Shown here: positions 27,242-38,232 of the stretch, one piece after another
Numbering within the stretch: the first letter of the stretch is position 1
Layout: every line of letters starts with the position of its first letter
Source: Cryptomeria japonica
Lineage: Eukaryota > Streptophyta > Pinopsida > Cupressales > Cupressaceae
NCBI RefSeq assembly: GCF_030272615.1
Contig: NC_081406.1
Location: 481,897,900-481,957,899 of the forward strand
Direction: 5' to 3'
Length of the DNA stretch: 60,000 nucleotides
Notes under the pieces: generated by a model
The model's input: the letters and a program-made list of their open reading frames with translations, nothing else
Told to the model about the DNA's origin: nothing
Databases searched by the model: none
Position numbers and translations under genes: made by a program

Positions 27242-27246
27242 CATTC

Positions 27247-28744
27247 AAAATCAACCTATCCAAGGGGTCCTTAACTCTAAAGACATCCCTGTTGGATCCT
27301 TCATCTGGAATAACATTACTAAATCCATAAAAGTGGCAAAAGCTGGGGCTGGATGGGTCCTTGGAAAAGGTGACAGAATAAGGTTTTGGGAAGACCCCTG
27401 GATGAAGAATGAAGCTCTTTATGATCAAAACAATAGTCAAATTATTGAGGAGTGTAAAAGGAGGTTTGGGCTTATGGTGTGTGACTACTGGAAGGAGGAC
27501 AAGTGGGTTAGGCTTGATGACATTCATTCTGAATTTTCCTCCCTCCAGAAGGAGTTGCTGTCCTTTTGCCCTAACAAAGACTATGATGATGTATTCCTCT
27601 AGAAAAGTGATCCTAAAGGTGAATTTACGGTTGGCTCAGCCTATAAAAACACCTTTTCTCAAACCAGCAATCCCATTTGGAGTAAAGTTTGGAACAACAT
27701 TTTGATCCCTAAAGTCAACATTTTCTTTTGGCTTGCTTCTCGTAATAGTACCCTTACTCTTGACAATTTAATCCGAAGAGGTTTCAAATTCCATAATAGA
27801 TGTGAGCTATGCCAGAAGGAGGGGGAATCAATTGATCATCTCTTTTTTCACTGCTCTTTTACTGGGATATTTGGTGCAAAATGTGGGAAAAATGGAAAGT
27901 TAATTGGGTTATGAACAAGAGTATCAAGGATATTATCTGGCAATGGAATTTTCCAACCAAATGCCAAATTATCAAGAACCTTTGGTCTTTGACCCTCCCC
28001 ATGATTTGCTGGGGCATTTGGAAAGAAAGAAATAATAGGATATTTAGGGAAGCTAAGTGTAATACTCAGGTGGTCTTTGAAAAAATCTGCAGGGCTATAA
28101 AGGAGAACATCAATATTCCTCACAAGAATAATCAGCAATGGTCTGTTACTAATATGAATGATATGGAAAGAAACATCCTCACTGAATGGAACCTAATGCA
28201 TAAGGTCTATAGATCAGAAAATAAGAATAGGAGAGATAACATTATCTGGCGTTTTCCTGAATATGACTGGATAAAGGTTAATTTTGATGGGGTGGCTAAA
28301 GGGAACCCTGGAAAGGCTGGTGGTGGAGGAGTTATTAGAAATGCTCAAGGAATTTGCATTGCTTCTTTTGCTTCTCCTTTTGGGGTCCAAAATAACCATG
28401 TGGCTGAAGCTCTAGCAATGCTAAAGAGCCTCCAGCTAGCTCAAGAATTCAAATTCAAAAAAATTTGGCTCGAAGGGGACTCTTTAAACATCATACAAAC
28501 CCTCAAAGGTACAAGTTCTGTTTCCTAGAATATTACCAATTTAATTAAAATTGCTAAATATCTTTTAAATAACTATGTTAGCATTAGTATAACTCATACC
28601 TTTAGAGAAGGCAATAAGGTTGAGGATATCCTAGCCAATGAAGGGGTCAATTTGGAGAAGGATGTCAAATACATTGGAGAAACTCACATTAAAAGGGAGG
28701 TTAAAGAGCAATTATACTTTGATCGCATCAATGGGTCAAGTTAA
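27247..28744 (+). pseudogene. LINE-A ORF2 C-terminal part: Cys/His region and RNase H
   Basis: This continues ORF2 after the NA2 insertion; LINE-B has the same sequence uninterrupted. It begins with IQGVLNSKDIPVGSFIWN and WVLGKGDRIRFWEDPW. A TAG (27601-27603) stands where tryptophan is expected (DVFL-stop-KS). A Cys/His segment follows (CELCQKEGESIDHLFFHC), as in plant LINE proteins downstream of reverse transcriptase. The end is a type-I RNase H: WIKVNFDGVAKGNPG with the first acid, EALAMLKSL, then WLEGDSLNI. A TAG at 28527-28529 follows SSVS (TGG in LINE-B), and the frame then reads through REGNKV to the TAA at 28742-28744. RNase H would remove the RNA template. Confidence 0.88.
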
Positions 28745-28748
28745 TTTC

Positions 28749-30614
28749 ATGATTACTTTCTGGGGAATGATTTCCAAAGATAGATTTTGGGGGTGGATTA
28801 ACTATCAGATTATGAGTGTTTTTTGGCATCATTTCCAAGATCATATGTGTGCGAAAGATTATAGTAATAATCGCTGGGTTTGTGTGGCCATAAGCAACAA
28901 TTTCAAAACAACGAAAGAGTCTTTACATGGGAATTCCAGAAATAACAAGTTTTCAGAGTCTTATCTGTGGATTGTGAACTGTAGTAGTGGGTATCTTTAC
29001 TTGGAGCTCATAATGGGTGGTAACCTAAACATGAACGAGCCTCCAGGATGTGAAAATTGGAAGAGTGAACGAAAGGTCTGGAGAGGGCTCCATAGATACG
29101 GCCTCACTTACTATATGGAAAAGATTCACGGAAGCAAAAATTCCGTGTCTTATGGTTTTGCTAAAAGTTGGAGTAACAACAGAGTCACTGTGTTCGGGGA
29201 GATTTGGCAAATCGATGAAAACATGGTTGTAGAGGTCACGGGTCTCTAGACGGAGGGGACTAAATTCTACAGGGATCTGAAGTATGCAGCTGAAGCTTTC
29301 AAAAACTTCTCGAAGTTGGAGGATGAGAAGGGCAAGCTTGTGAAGAAGGACAACATCTCCTACTACACTCCCTAGTAGGTAAAGCCTTTCTGGCAAAAAG
29401 TTATAAGGATTTTAATGGAGTATTTGACTGTGGATGGCAGATTTACAAAAATTTATAACTATCATTTTGCTATTCTAAACCATTTTCGTCATGGGGCTAA
29501 AATATCCCTGCCCTTCTATTTAGCATCCTCTCTAAATGAGAGCCTTGCAGACCATGCTAAAAAGCCTAACTCTTACCCTTTAGCCCACCAGGGGCTCACA
29601 CTACTAATATATGAACATCTAAAGGATAAGGCTAGGGCAACCAAGGATGACCCTTTGATCATTAACGCTCATATCTCTAAGAGCTGCAAAGACTTTGACT
29701 TGAATGGGGATCGGCCCAACACCCCTACCCACAAAAAAAGGAAATTTGAAACAGAGCATGAGGAAAAGGAGGTGCATTATGATGAAGAAGAGGAAAAGGA
29801 TAAGGACACTGATACTAAAATGGAGCAAAATAAGGATGAGAACTATGGTGAAGGGGAGGAAGGGGGTAATTCTGAAAACCCTCACTCTAACCCTAAGGGA
29901 TCAGAAAGTGAGAATGCTACTCTGAATCCTAAGGAGTATGACAACCCTAACTCTGAGGAGACTAAACAGGGCAAGGACTCTGTGAACACCATCTTGGACA
30001 CCGCCTGTAATTGCACTCTGGAATCCTTCAATTTCCAGAAATGGGTTGTCGAAAACATCACCAGTATGCAAGGTAAGCAAAGGGAGCTAGAAGATAAGAT
30101 TAATAAGCTGATTAAGAATTCTAACTCTGGGAAACAGAATGAGGATACGGAAAACAGTGAAGTTGAGGAGGAAATGGAGATGGAGGACTGGTTGGAGAAA
30201 GATCTGATCAAAGGGGACCTAAAACATTTGGAGGATGTTATTAGAACTCTGAAAGAGTAGGTGGAGGAGGACAAAGACAACATCAACACCTAGATTGTCT
30301 GTAATGAGAAGGCTTTAAAAAGCCTCATGAACCACAACCTCCAGGTCCTTAAAGTTTCTTCCCAGAATATGAATGCTTTGGTAGATCATTTGGAAAAGAA
30401 AAATCAAGATAAGAACTTGGTAATTATAGAAGATGCTCCAACCTCCAGCCCCACCCACCAGAACCCTAGACGTGGAACTAGATAGACCACTATTGGGAAG
30501 GACACCAAAATGAAAGAGAGCCAGCTAGGACAGGAAAACAACGACCTGAGGGAAGTGGTCAAGGCGATGATGCTCTTGGTATAGAATGCTGAGGAAACTA
30601 TGAAGAGTTTTTAA
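28749..30614 (+). pseudogene. LINE-A ORF3: unrecognised ~621-codon protein downstream of RNase H
   Basis: A third frame starts with an ATG (MITFWGM) four bases after the ORF2 stop and stays in phase for 621 codons to a TAA at 30612-30614. It is interrupted by six or seven in-frame stops, all TAG (for example 29247-29249, a TAG TAG pair near 29374, and 30258-30260). Visible parts: an N-terminal region with VFGEIWQIDENMVVEVTGL; a well-conserved central globular part (FWQKVIRILMEYLTVDG, NYHFAILNHF, SLPFYLASSLNESL); a long Glu/Asp/Lys-rich and Asn/Ser-rich linker; and a C-terminal coiled-coil-like segment (MQGKQRELEDKINKL). I do not recognise the family. LINE-B has the same ORF, so it belongs to the element and is not chance flanking DNA. 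Confidence 0.8.
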
Positions 30615-30789
30615 TTAACTTGTAATGCTGGGCTTGGGGCCAATTTCTTGCTGGCCTCTTGTTGTCCCTTTCTCTGCTACTGGTTTTTTTGCTGGTCTTT
30701 TTCAGTTGTCTTGTTTTGTTTCCTTCTTGGATATCTTTCGAATGTAATCGGGTTTCGGGTCCCTTAAAACCTATTTTTACTTAATCAAA

Positions 30790-32271
30790 AACAATATAAT
30801 AGAAAAACATGTCATGTAGGTAGATTTATTTTCTTTCATCATAAGGTAGATAAATTTTTATGGAATAGCTTTCAATTGTGATTCAAAGAAGCTCATTAAA
30901 ATCATTTCATTCGATGCAAAACTCCTTAAAATGTGTAGTTTAATTTTTTTTTATTATAGTGATTATCAGTTGCTAAATTGGATTGAACATTTTAATTCCC
31001 TTCGTTTATAATAGAAATGATTTTTAAATGCCCATTTAAGACTAACTACAATCAAATTTCTAGCTTTACATTTCAATTGTGTCTTTCCAAACTGGAAAAA
31101 TGCACTCTTTTACTAACATGACTTTTAAAATAATGATAAAGGGTAAGGAGACGACAATTGATATGTAGTTGGCATTATTTACTAGTTGGTGAAACTGCAG
31201 AAAAGTGAAGTTTTTAGATGATAATTTTAGTTTATTTACAATTTTAATAAAAAATATGGCATTTCTTGAGAGTGATGATGGGACAATAGTAAAGGAGGTT
31301 CATTAAAACCAACACACGCATAGAATCGCAAAAAAATGGATGAGTTAGAATACTTCAATTGTCTTGCAGACTTAAGGAGTAGACTCAACCATTAATCGAG
31401 AAAAATAGGTCAACCATCTTAGATAAGTTATTCCTTTAGTGTAATTAATTTATATTTAATTAAGGTAGTTGGAATCAACGATTGAAAACATTACTTTTAG
31501 AAACTAGTATATACCTATCTTTAGAAAAATATGTGTAAAACAACATTGAGAGCAGAAAACTCTATGTAAAACAAATATCATTATGAATGAATTATTTTAA
31601 TTGCATTTTTCTTTATTTACATTTTTCTTTCTTTTGTTTTTTTATTTAAAGAGCTATTTTTAAAATTACTTATTATGTAATTTGATAAATAAAATAGCAA
31701 ATAGTTATATGCTGAAATAAATAAAAATATAAATTAATAAGTAATATTTTTGAGTAATTATTATTTAGCTATAATAGTTGATCAAAAGAATAAAAATTAA
31801 TTCACCATAGTGATACAATAATAGTGACAATGTGCAAAGGAAGCTCTAGTTTTTTGAACTTTAACAAAACCTGCGATTTGGGTGTCCCTAGGAGTGCGAA
31901 GGTGTAGCTATGTCCTGTCAAGGACTAAGGCGCCACCAGGAAGCACGTCATGGGCATTCTAGTCTCGGTAAAAGGTAAGAAACTACCAGACCCAAGAAAG
32001 GTGGAGTTCATGGGGTGGATGGAGCCGAGAGGAAGTGACTATGCTAAGATCTGGTTTAGCTTTGGACCAATATGATTCACAATGTGACCAATAACTTCAA
32101 CAATATCCTACATAGATCAAAATTTTATATTCTCTTGCACGATTATTTCATAACCAGGTCCAATATGTTAAGGTAGCATTTAGAAGGAAAAATAAATGTC
32201 TTCACAACTCAAACTCTAACGCTAACTAGTTAAACACAAGTTATAAAATGCAATAACATATATTTTCGGCA
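30790..32271 (-). repeat. Channel-locus flank, copy 1, between LINE-A and LINE-B
   Basis: About 1.5 kb of non-coding DNA lies between the two LINE insertions. It starts with the right target duplication of LINE-A and ends with the left one of LINE-B (32255-32271). It matches channel copy 2 at about 50216-51716, which is the same sequence without LINEs. No exon is recognised. Confidence 0.75.
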
Positions 32272-32344
32272 AGCTAAAGAATTATACAGAGTGAGCTCTG
32301 CAACAAGGAAGAAAAAGCCTAAAAATTTCTCACCGAGGGATCCT

Positions 32345-34045
32345 ATGGATGGAACAACGTTTGCATGTGGAAATTTGAAATTGGGAAATGGAGGGAACAA
32401 CAAGGTTGGATCCTCTGGTTTTGAATCCACTGCAGCTCAAGGACAAGCAATGAATGATGAGGATGGGAGACAGGATGGGGACCCACGGCTATGGGACCCT
32501 CCTTCTGACCACAAACAGTTGAAAGATTCCCAAGAATCGAGCCCCGAAGTGGTGAAAGTTGACTCAGAAAATATCAAGGAGGGGCAAGTTTCCAAACCCT
32601 GGAGTAGTCTTTTTGCAAGGAAAGCATCTGGAAAACCGACTGGTAAATCATTTTTCCCCTTTGTGAAAGATATATCAGATAATAAAATGGGTCAACTTGC
32701 TATTGAGATTCCTGATTTAGTTATCGATCATAGCATCTCTTTAATGGCATTTCCTCTAGTGGGGAAGTTTGTTAGACCTCGACCTAATATTGAGGATGTT
32801 AGGTCTTTTATTAAGAGAAAATGGAGAATGAAAGGTTAGGTTGATGTCTCTGCCCTTCCTAGAGGCTTTTTTGTATTCTCATTCTCTTGTGGGGAAGATA
32901 TGGAAGCTGCTTTAAGTGGTGGCCCCTGGATGTTTGGTAAATTTTCTTTATCTGTGAGAAAATGGTCTCCTAACATGGAACTCAATGACTCTTTCTTTGA
33001 AACTGCTCTAGTTTGGGTAAGGCTGCCAGGGTTGCCATTGGAATACTGGGTGGAGGATGTTTTCTTAGGAATCGCCAACTCCTTTAGGGAGCTTGTTGCG
33101 ATAGATCCAATAATAGCAGCTCGCAAGAGATTGGTTTATACGCGTATCTGTGTCAACATTTCACAGAATATGGACCTTCCTATCACTATTGATATAAGCT
33201 CCAAACTTGGATTATGGGAACAGTCAATAGAGTTTGAATCACTCCCCTTTGTGTGCTTTTCTTGCAAAAAAGTTGGTCACTGGGCTAAGGCTTGTCCCAG
33301 CAACCCTAAAAAACCTGTGATATCAAATACCCACAAACAGGTCTGGAAAGAAAAGAATAATAACAAAGAAGGTAACAAGTTAGAAGGAAAAAGTGAAAGC
33401 TCTATCAATATATCAAAACCATCAGAAGGAGATAGAATTGACCTTCCTAAGAATCCCCCTATGAAGGAGAATAAAAAGAATGAAATCAGGGAGTTTGAGA
33501 TCAAAATAGTCAATACCTTTGAGGCTCTACAGACACAGGAGAAGGAGAATGAAATCAATGAAGAGACAATTGAAGATGGTGAGATTGAGAATATCACTGA
33601 CTCTGATCATGAGGTCTTTCAAGATTCTATATCAAAAAAAGATGAACAGTGCCTAGATGAATTTGAAGAACATGAAATTAAACTTGGAAGGAGCAACAAG
33701 TATGGATCACCTCAGGTAAATTTAAATGCGTTATTCCAAAATATTGGAGTTGATACACCTACATCATCCCAAAAAAGAGGAGAACTATGGAGTAATATGC
33801 AAGATGAGACTAGAGCGGAACAAGAAGAAAACATAACAAGAAATCAAAAGAAAATAAAAACTAAGAAGGTAGGAGGCCTTAATGGGGTGAAAACCAGAAC
33901 CAGGTCCAAGGCTGATTTTGGTGCTTCAAGATCCCCACCAGGATGTAAAACTATGAAATGGCATAGGGACCAGGAGAGCAAGAAAAATATAGCTGATGGA
34001 AGGCAACGAACTATAAAGGAATCCTGCCCTCAGGCTTCCAAATGA
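32345..34045 (+). pseudogene. LINE-B ORF1 (DUF4283-like, CCHC zinc knuckle), one in-frame TAG
   Basis: I chose the ATG at 32345 (MDGTTFACGN) because it aligns with the ATG of LINE-A; the in-frame GTG at 32291 is less likely. The protein would be 566 residues, interrupted only by a TAG at 32837-32839 where LINE-A has CAG. Domains: a disordered N-terminus; a DUF4283-like region (residues ~100-250, with ALSGGPWMFGKFSLSVRKW and WVRLPGLPLEYW); a zinc knuckle CFSCKKVGHWAKAC (CX2CX4HX4C, about residues 305-318); then a charged tail with many Lys, Glu and Asn. It would coat LINE RNA and accompany it to the nucleus. Its TGA overlaps the ATG of ORF2. Confidence 0.88.
34042..34045 (+). promoter_or_regulatory. 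ATGA overlap of ORF1 stop and ORF2 start
   Basis: The ORF2 ATG (34042-34044) overlaps the ORF1 TGA (34043-34045). LINE-A has the same ATGA at 16659. Such overlaps are known to allow termination-coupled reinitiation in some non-LTR retrotransposons. That mechanism is inferred here, not shown. Confidence 0.7.
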
Positions 34046-37000
34046 AGGTAATATCTTGGAACATTAGAGGCCTAAATGGTCTCAATAAACAAGATATATT
34101 ACGGAACCTCATTCGAGATCAAAATCCGAATATTATCCTAGTACAGGAAACCAAAATGAGTAAAGAGAAAGTGGAGAAATTAAACTTCTTTAAAATTGGA
34201 GGAGTTTGCGGCAGTAGCTCTAATGGAGCATCTGGAGGGGTTGCAATTTTCTGGAACAAGAAAACCATCTTTGGAGAAATGATTGATGTAGATGGCAATA
34301 TTTTATCCCTGAAAGCTAAAAGCATCTTTGATGGAAAGGAATGTGTTATTACTAATATCTATGCCCCTAACTCCAAATCTGCTAGAAGCAAATTCTAGGA
34401 TAAAATTCAGCAAAAAAGAAAATCTTTCCCTTTGAACAGCTAGGTTGTGATGGGAGATTTCAATACTCCTCTGCAAGACATTGATAAATATGGGGTATTC
34501 ATGCTCAACCAGATAGTAGATCTGATTTGATGAACTTTATTAATATCAATGCTCTCATTGATATGGATCTCAATGGGGCATCCTACACATGGTCTAACCG
34601 AAGGGATGGTGAATATCTCATTCAGGTAAGACTTGATAGATCCCTTGTCACTAATGATTGGATTCTTTCCCATAGGTGCTCCCTTTCTATTATTAATAGA
34701 ATTGGTTCAGACCATTATCCCATCTCTTTTGTTGCTGAGAATTTTAAGAATAATTAGAGCTTCCCTTTTTGGTTCGAAAAGATGTGGATTTCCCACCCTA
34801 ATCTTGAAAAATCTATTGCTAACTGGTGGAATATTGATGTAAATGGAACTGCCATGTATAAAGTTGCCAAAAAACTTAAAAATATCAAATTCAACATTAA
34901 GATATGGAACAAGAAGGTCTTTGGTGATATTTTTGATTCTAAGAAAAAGGTAAAGGAGGAGTTGGATCAGATCCAAAATTCAATACAAAAAGATGGCTAT
35001 AAAAAGTATTCCAAAGCCATGGAAGATGATGTTCTAGTAAAACTCCACAACATTATTTCTAGGGAAGAAATCTATTGGAGGCAGAGATCCAGGATGATCT
35101 GGCTGGAGGCTGGGGACAGAAACACTAAATTTTTCCACATGACATATTTAAAACATAAAGCAGCGAATAGAATTTCAAAACTTATTGTAGAGGACAAAAC
35201 TCTTCTTAATAAGGAGGAAATCAGTGATGAAGCTATCAGGTTCTTCAATCAGCTCCTCACTAGTAACAAGGACATTGATCATACCCACCAACACAATTTG
35301 GTTAATATTATTCCTAAGATCATTAATCTTATTCAGAATAAGGCCCTATCTGCTATCCCGTCTGCTGGAGAAATTAAAAAAGCTGTCTTTTCATTTCAAG
35401 GGGATAAAGCCCCGGGTCCTGATGGTTTCCCTCTGTTTTTCTTTCAGGAATTCTGGCATATTGTGGGAGAAGACACGGTTAATGCGGGCAAAGATTTTTT
35501 TGGAGCTAGAAGAATCCTTAAGGAACTCAACTCCACGTTTATTGCCCTAATCCCTAAAGTTGCTAGGGCAGAATCTATGGGAAAATTTAGGCCAATAAGT
35601 CTATGTAACTCTTTCTATAAGATCATATCTAAAGTTTTGACCACTAGAATTTTGGCGGTTCTCCCCTTCATCATCTCTGAGGAGTAGAATGGTTTTGTTC
35701 CTGGCAGGCAGATTTTGGACTCTATCATTCTTGTACATGAGAACATGCATTCCCTCATTTCTGCTAAAAAAGAAGGCTTCTTGATAAAGTTGGATCTGGC
35801 CAAGGCTTATGATAGAGTGGAGTGGCATGTTCTTTTCAGAATCGTGGAGGCTTTTGGATTTGATGAAAAGATAACCAAAATTATCAGAGAGCTAATCACC
35901 ACTCCTTTGTTCTCTATTCTGATTAATGGATCTCCTATAAAATTCTTTAAAACATCAAGGGGGCTCAGACAAGGAGATCCTATATCTCCTCTCCTCTTCA
36001 CCATTTTGGTTGAGAGCATGAGCAGATTGATTCACAATTTGAAATTGGAGTAAAACCATCAAAGGTCTTCAACCTTCCTCTGCTAATGTTTTTTGCTCTC
36101 ATCAACAGTTTATTGATGATACTATCCTAATGGGATATTCTTTTGTTAGGGAATCTGAGGCCTTCAAAACTTCTCTTAATTCCTATGCTTTGGCTACTGG
36201 TCAGCAAGTCAATTGGGACAAATTGGCTATATATTTCATGAACACTCCAGTCTTAAGACAATAGAAAATTGCTAAAATTATTGGTTGCAAGGTGGACATG
36301 CTCCCTTCCACCTATCTGGGTCTTCCCTTGGGTTTAACTCCCCCAAACTCCTTTTGGAATATGATCATTGATAAATTCAACCAAAAACTTGTTGGATGGA
36401 AAGGTTCTATTTTATCTTAGGCTAGGAAATTGCAGCTCCTTCAAGCTACTCTCCAAAACCTCCCTGTTTATGCCCTCAATTTATTTGGTATCCCGGCTAA
36501 ATTTTCTGAAGTATTGGAAAGAATCTAGAAGAGATTTTTATGGTCAGGAGTTGAAGAAAAAAAGAGGATATCCTTGGTTGCTTGGGACAAAGTTTGTAGA
36601 CCAAAGAACAAAGGAGGGTTGGGGATTAAAGCTCTAAAAACCTTTAACAAAGCTCTTATAGCTAAACAATTATGGAGAGCTTATGATACCAAGAAAGATT
36701 GGAATCAAATATGGTTTAATAAATATATTCAGAATCAGCCTATCCAAGGGGTCCTTGACTCTGAAGACATTCCTGTTGGATCCTTCATTTGGAATAGTAT
36801 TATCAAATCCATAAAAGTGGCCAAAGCTGGAGCTAGATGGGTCCTTGGAAAAGGTGACAAAATAAGGTTTTGGGAGGACCCTTGGATGAAGAATGAAGCT
36901 CTTTATGATCAAGACAACAACCAAGTTATTGAGGAATGTAAAAGAAGGTTTGGGCTTATGGTGTGTGACTACTGGAAGGAGGACAAATGGGTGAGGCTTG

Positions 37001-38228
37001 ATGTTATTCATTTTGGATTTTCCTTACTCCAGAAGGAGTTGCTGTCCTTTTCCCTTAACAAAGACTATGATGATGTTTTTCTCTAGAAAAGTAATCCTAC
37101 ATGTGAATTTATGGTTGCTTCAGCCTACAAAACACTTTTTCTCAGACCAGTAATCCCATTTGGAGTAAAGTTTGGAACATCATTCTGATCCCTAAAGTTA
37201 ATATTTTCTTTTGGATTGCTTCTCACAATAGTATCCTTACTCTTGACAATTTGGTCAGAAGAGGTTTCAAATTCCCTAATAGATGTCAGCTATGCCAGAA
37301 ATAGGAAGAATCAGTTGATCATCTCTTTTTTCACTGCTCCTTTACCTAGGAAATTTGGTGTAAAATGTGGGAGAAATGGAAACTTAGTTGGGTTATGAAC
37401 AAGAGTATCAAGGATATTATCTGGCAATGGAATTTCCCCACTAAATGCGAGCTTATCAAGAACCTTTGGTCCTTGACCCTCCCCATGATTTGTTGGGGCA
37501 TTTGGAAAGAAAGAAATAACAGAATATTTAGGGAAGATAAGTGTAACTCTCAGGTGGTTTTTGAAAAAATCTACAGGGCCATAAAAGAGAACATCAATAT
37601 TCCTCACAAGAACAATAAGCAATGGTTTGTTACTGATATGAATGATATGGAAAAAGATATCCTCACTGAATAGAGCCTAATACATAAAGTCTGCAGATCT
37701 AACAATAAGAATAGGAGAGATAATATTGTTTGGTTCTTTCCTGATCATGATTGGATAAAAGTGAATTTTGATGGGGTGGCTAAGGGCAACCCTGGGAAGT
37801 CTGGTGGTGGAGGAGTTATCAGAAATTCTCAAGGAGTCTGCATTGTAGCTTTTGCTTCTCCTTTTGGGGTCCAAAATAATCATGTGGTTGAAGCTCTAGC
37901 CATGCTAAAATGCCTCCATCTTGCTTAGGGATTCAAATTCAAAAAAATATGGCTCGAAGGGAACTCCTTAAACATCATCCAAGCCCTCAAAGGTACAAGC
38001 TCTATTTCTTGGAATATTACTAACTTAGTTAAAAGTGCTAAATATTTGTTAAATAACTATGTTAGTGTTAGCATAACTCATACTCTAAGAGAAGGCAATA
38101 AGGTAGCGGATCTCTTAGCTAATGAAGGGTTCAATTTAGAGAATGATGTTAAATATATTGGAGAAACTCATTGTAAAAGGGAGGTTAAAGAGCAATTATA
38201 TTTTGATCGTATCAATGGGTCCAGTTAA
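34042..38228 (+). pseudogene. LINE-B ORF2: endonuclease, reverse transcriptase, Cys/His region, RNase H
   Basis: An original protein of about 1,395 codons. Endonuclease: SWNIRGLNG, QETK, NIYAPN, GDFNTPL, SDHYPIS (34050-34740). Reverse transcriptase: GDKAPGPDGFP (about 35402-35434), KLDLAKAYDRVEW, SRGLRQGDPISPLLF (about 35956-36000) and the catalytic FIDDT at about 36109-36123, then STYLGLPLG. Then [16 protein letters not shown], the Cys/His region and RNase H (FDGVAKGNPG, REGNKVADLLANEG) up to the TAA at 38226-38228. Damage: TAG at 34396-34398, 34441-34443, 35685-35687, 37084-37086 and 37672-37674, plus a one-base deletion near 34490. Most of these TAGs sit where LINE-A has CAG or TGG. It would make the target nick and the first-strand cDNA. 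Confidence 0.9.
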
Positions 38229-38232
38229 TATC

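Larger units (their letters stand above)
14948..30789 (+). mobile_element. LINE-A: L1-type retrotransposon with three ORFs, split by NA2
   Basis: A non-LTR retrotransposon of about 7.95 kb net length, interrupted by the NA2 LTR element at 19345. Order: ORF1 (DUF4283-like plus zinc knuckle), ORF2 (endonuclease, reverse transcriptase, Cys/His region, RNase H) and an extra ORF3. It is flanked by a 17-bp target duplication beginning AACAATATAATAGA (14931-14947 and 30790-30806, one mismatch). The empty site is confirmed by channel copy 2 at about 50205, which has AACAATACCATAGA without the LINE. The 3' end reads TTAATCAAAA with no long poly(A). The 5' end starts just before the ORF1 start codon, so it is probably slightly truncated relative to LINE-B. 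Confidence 0.92.
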
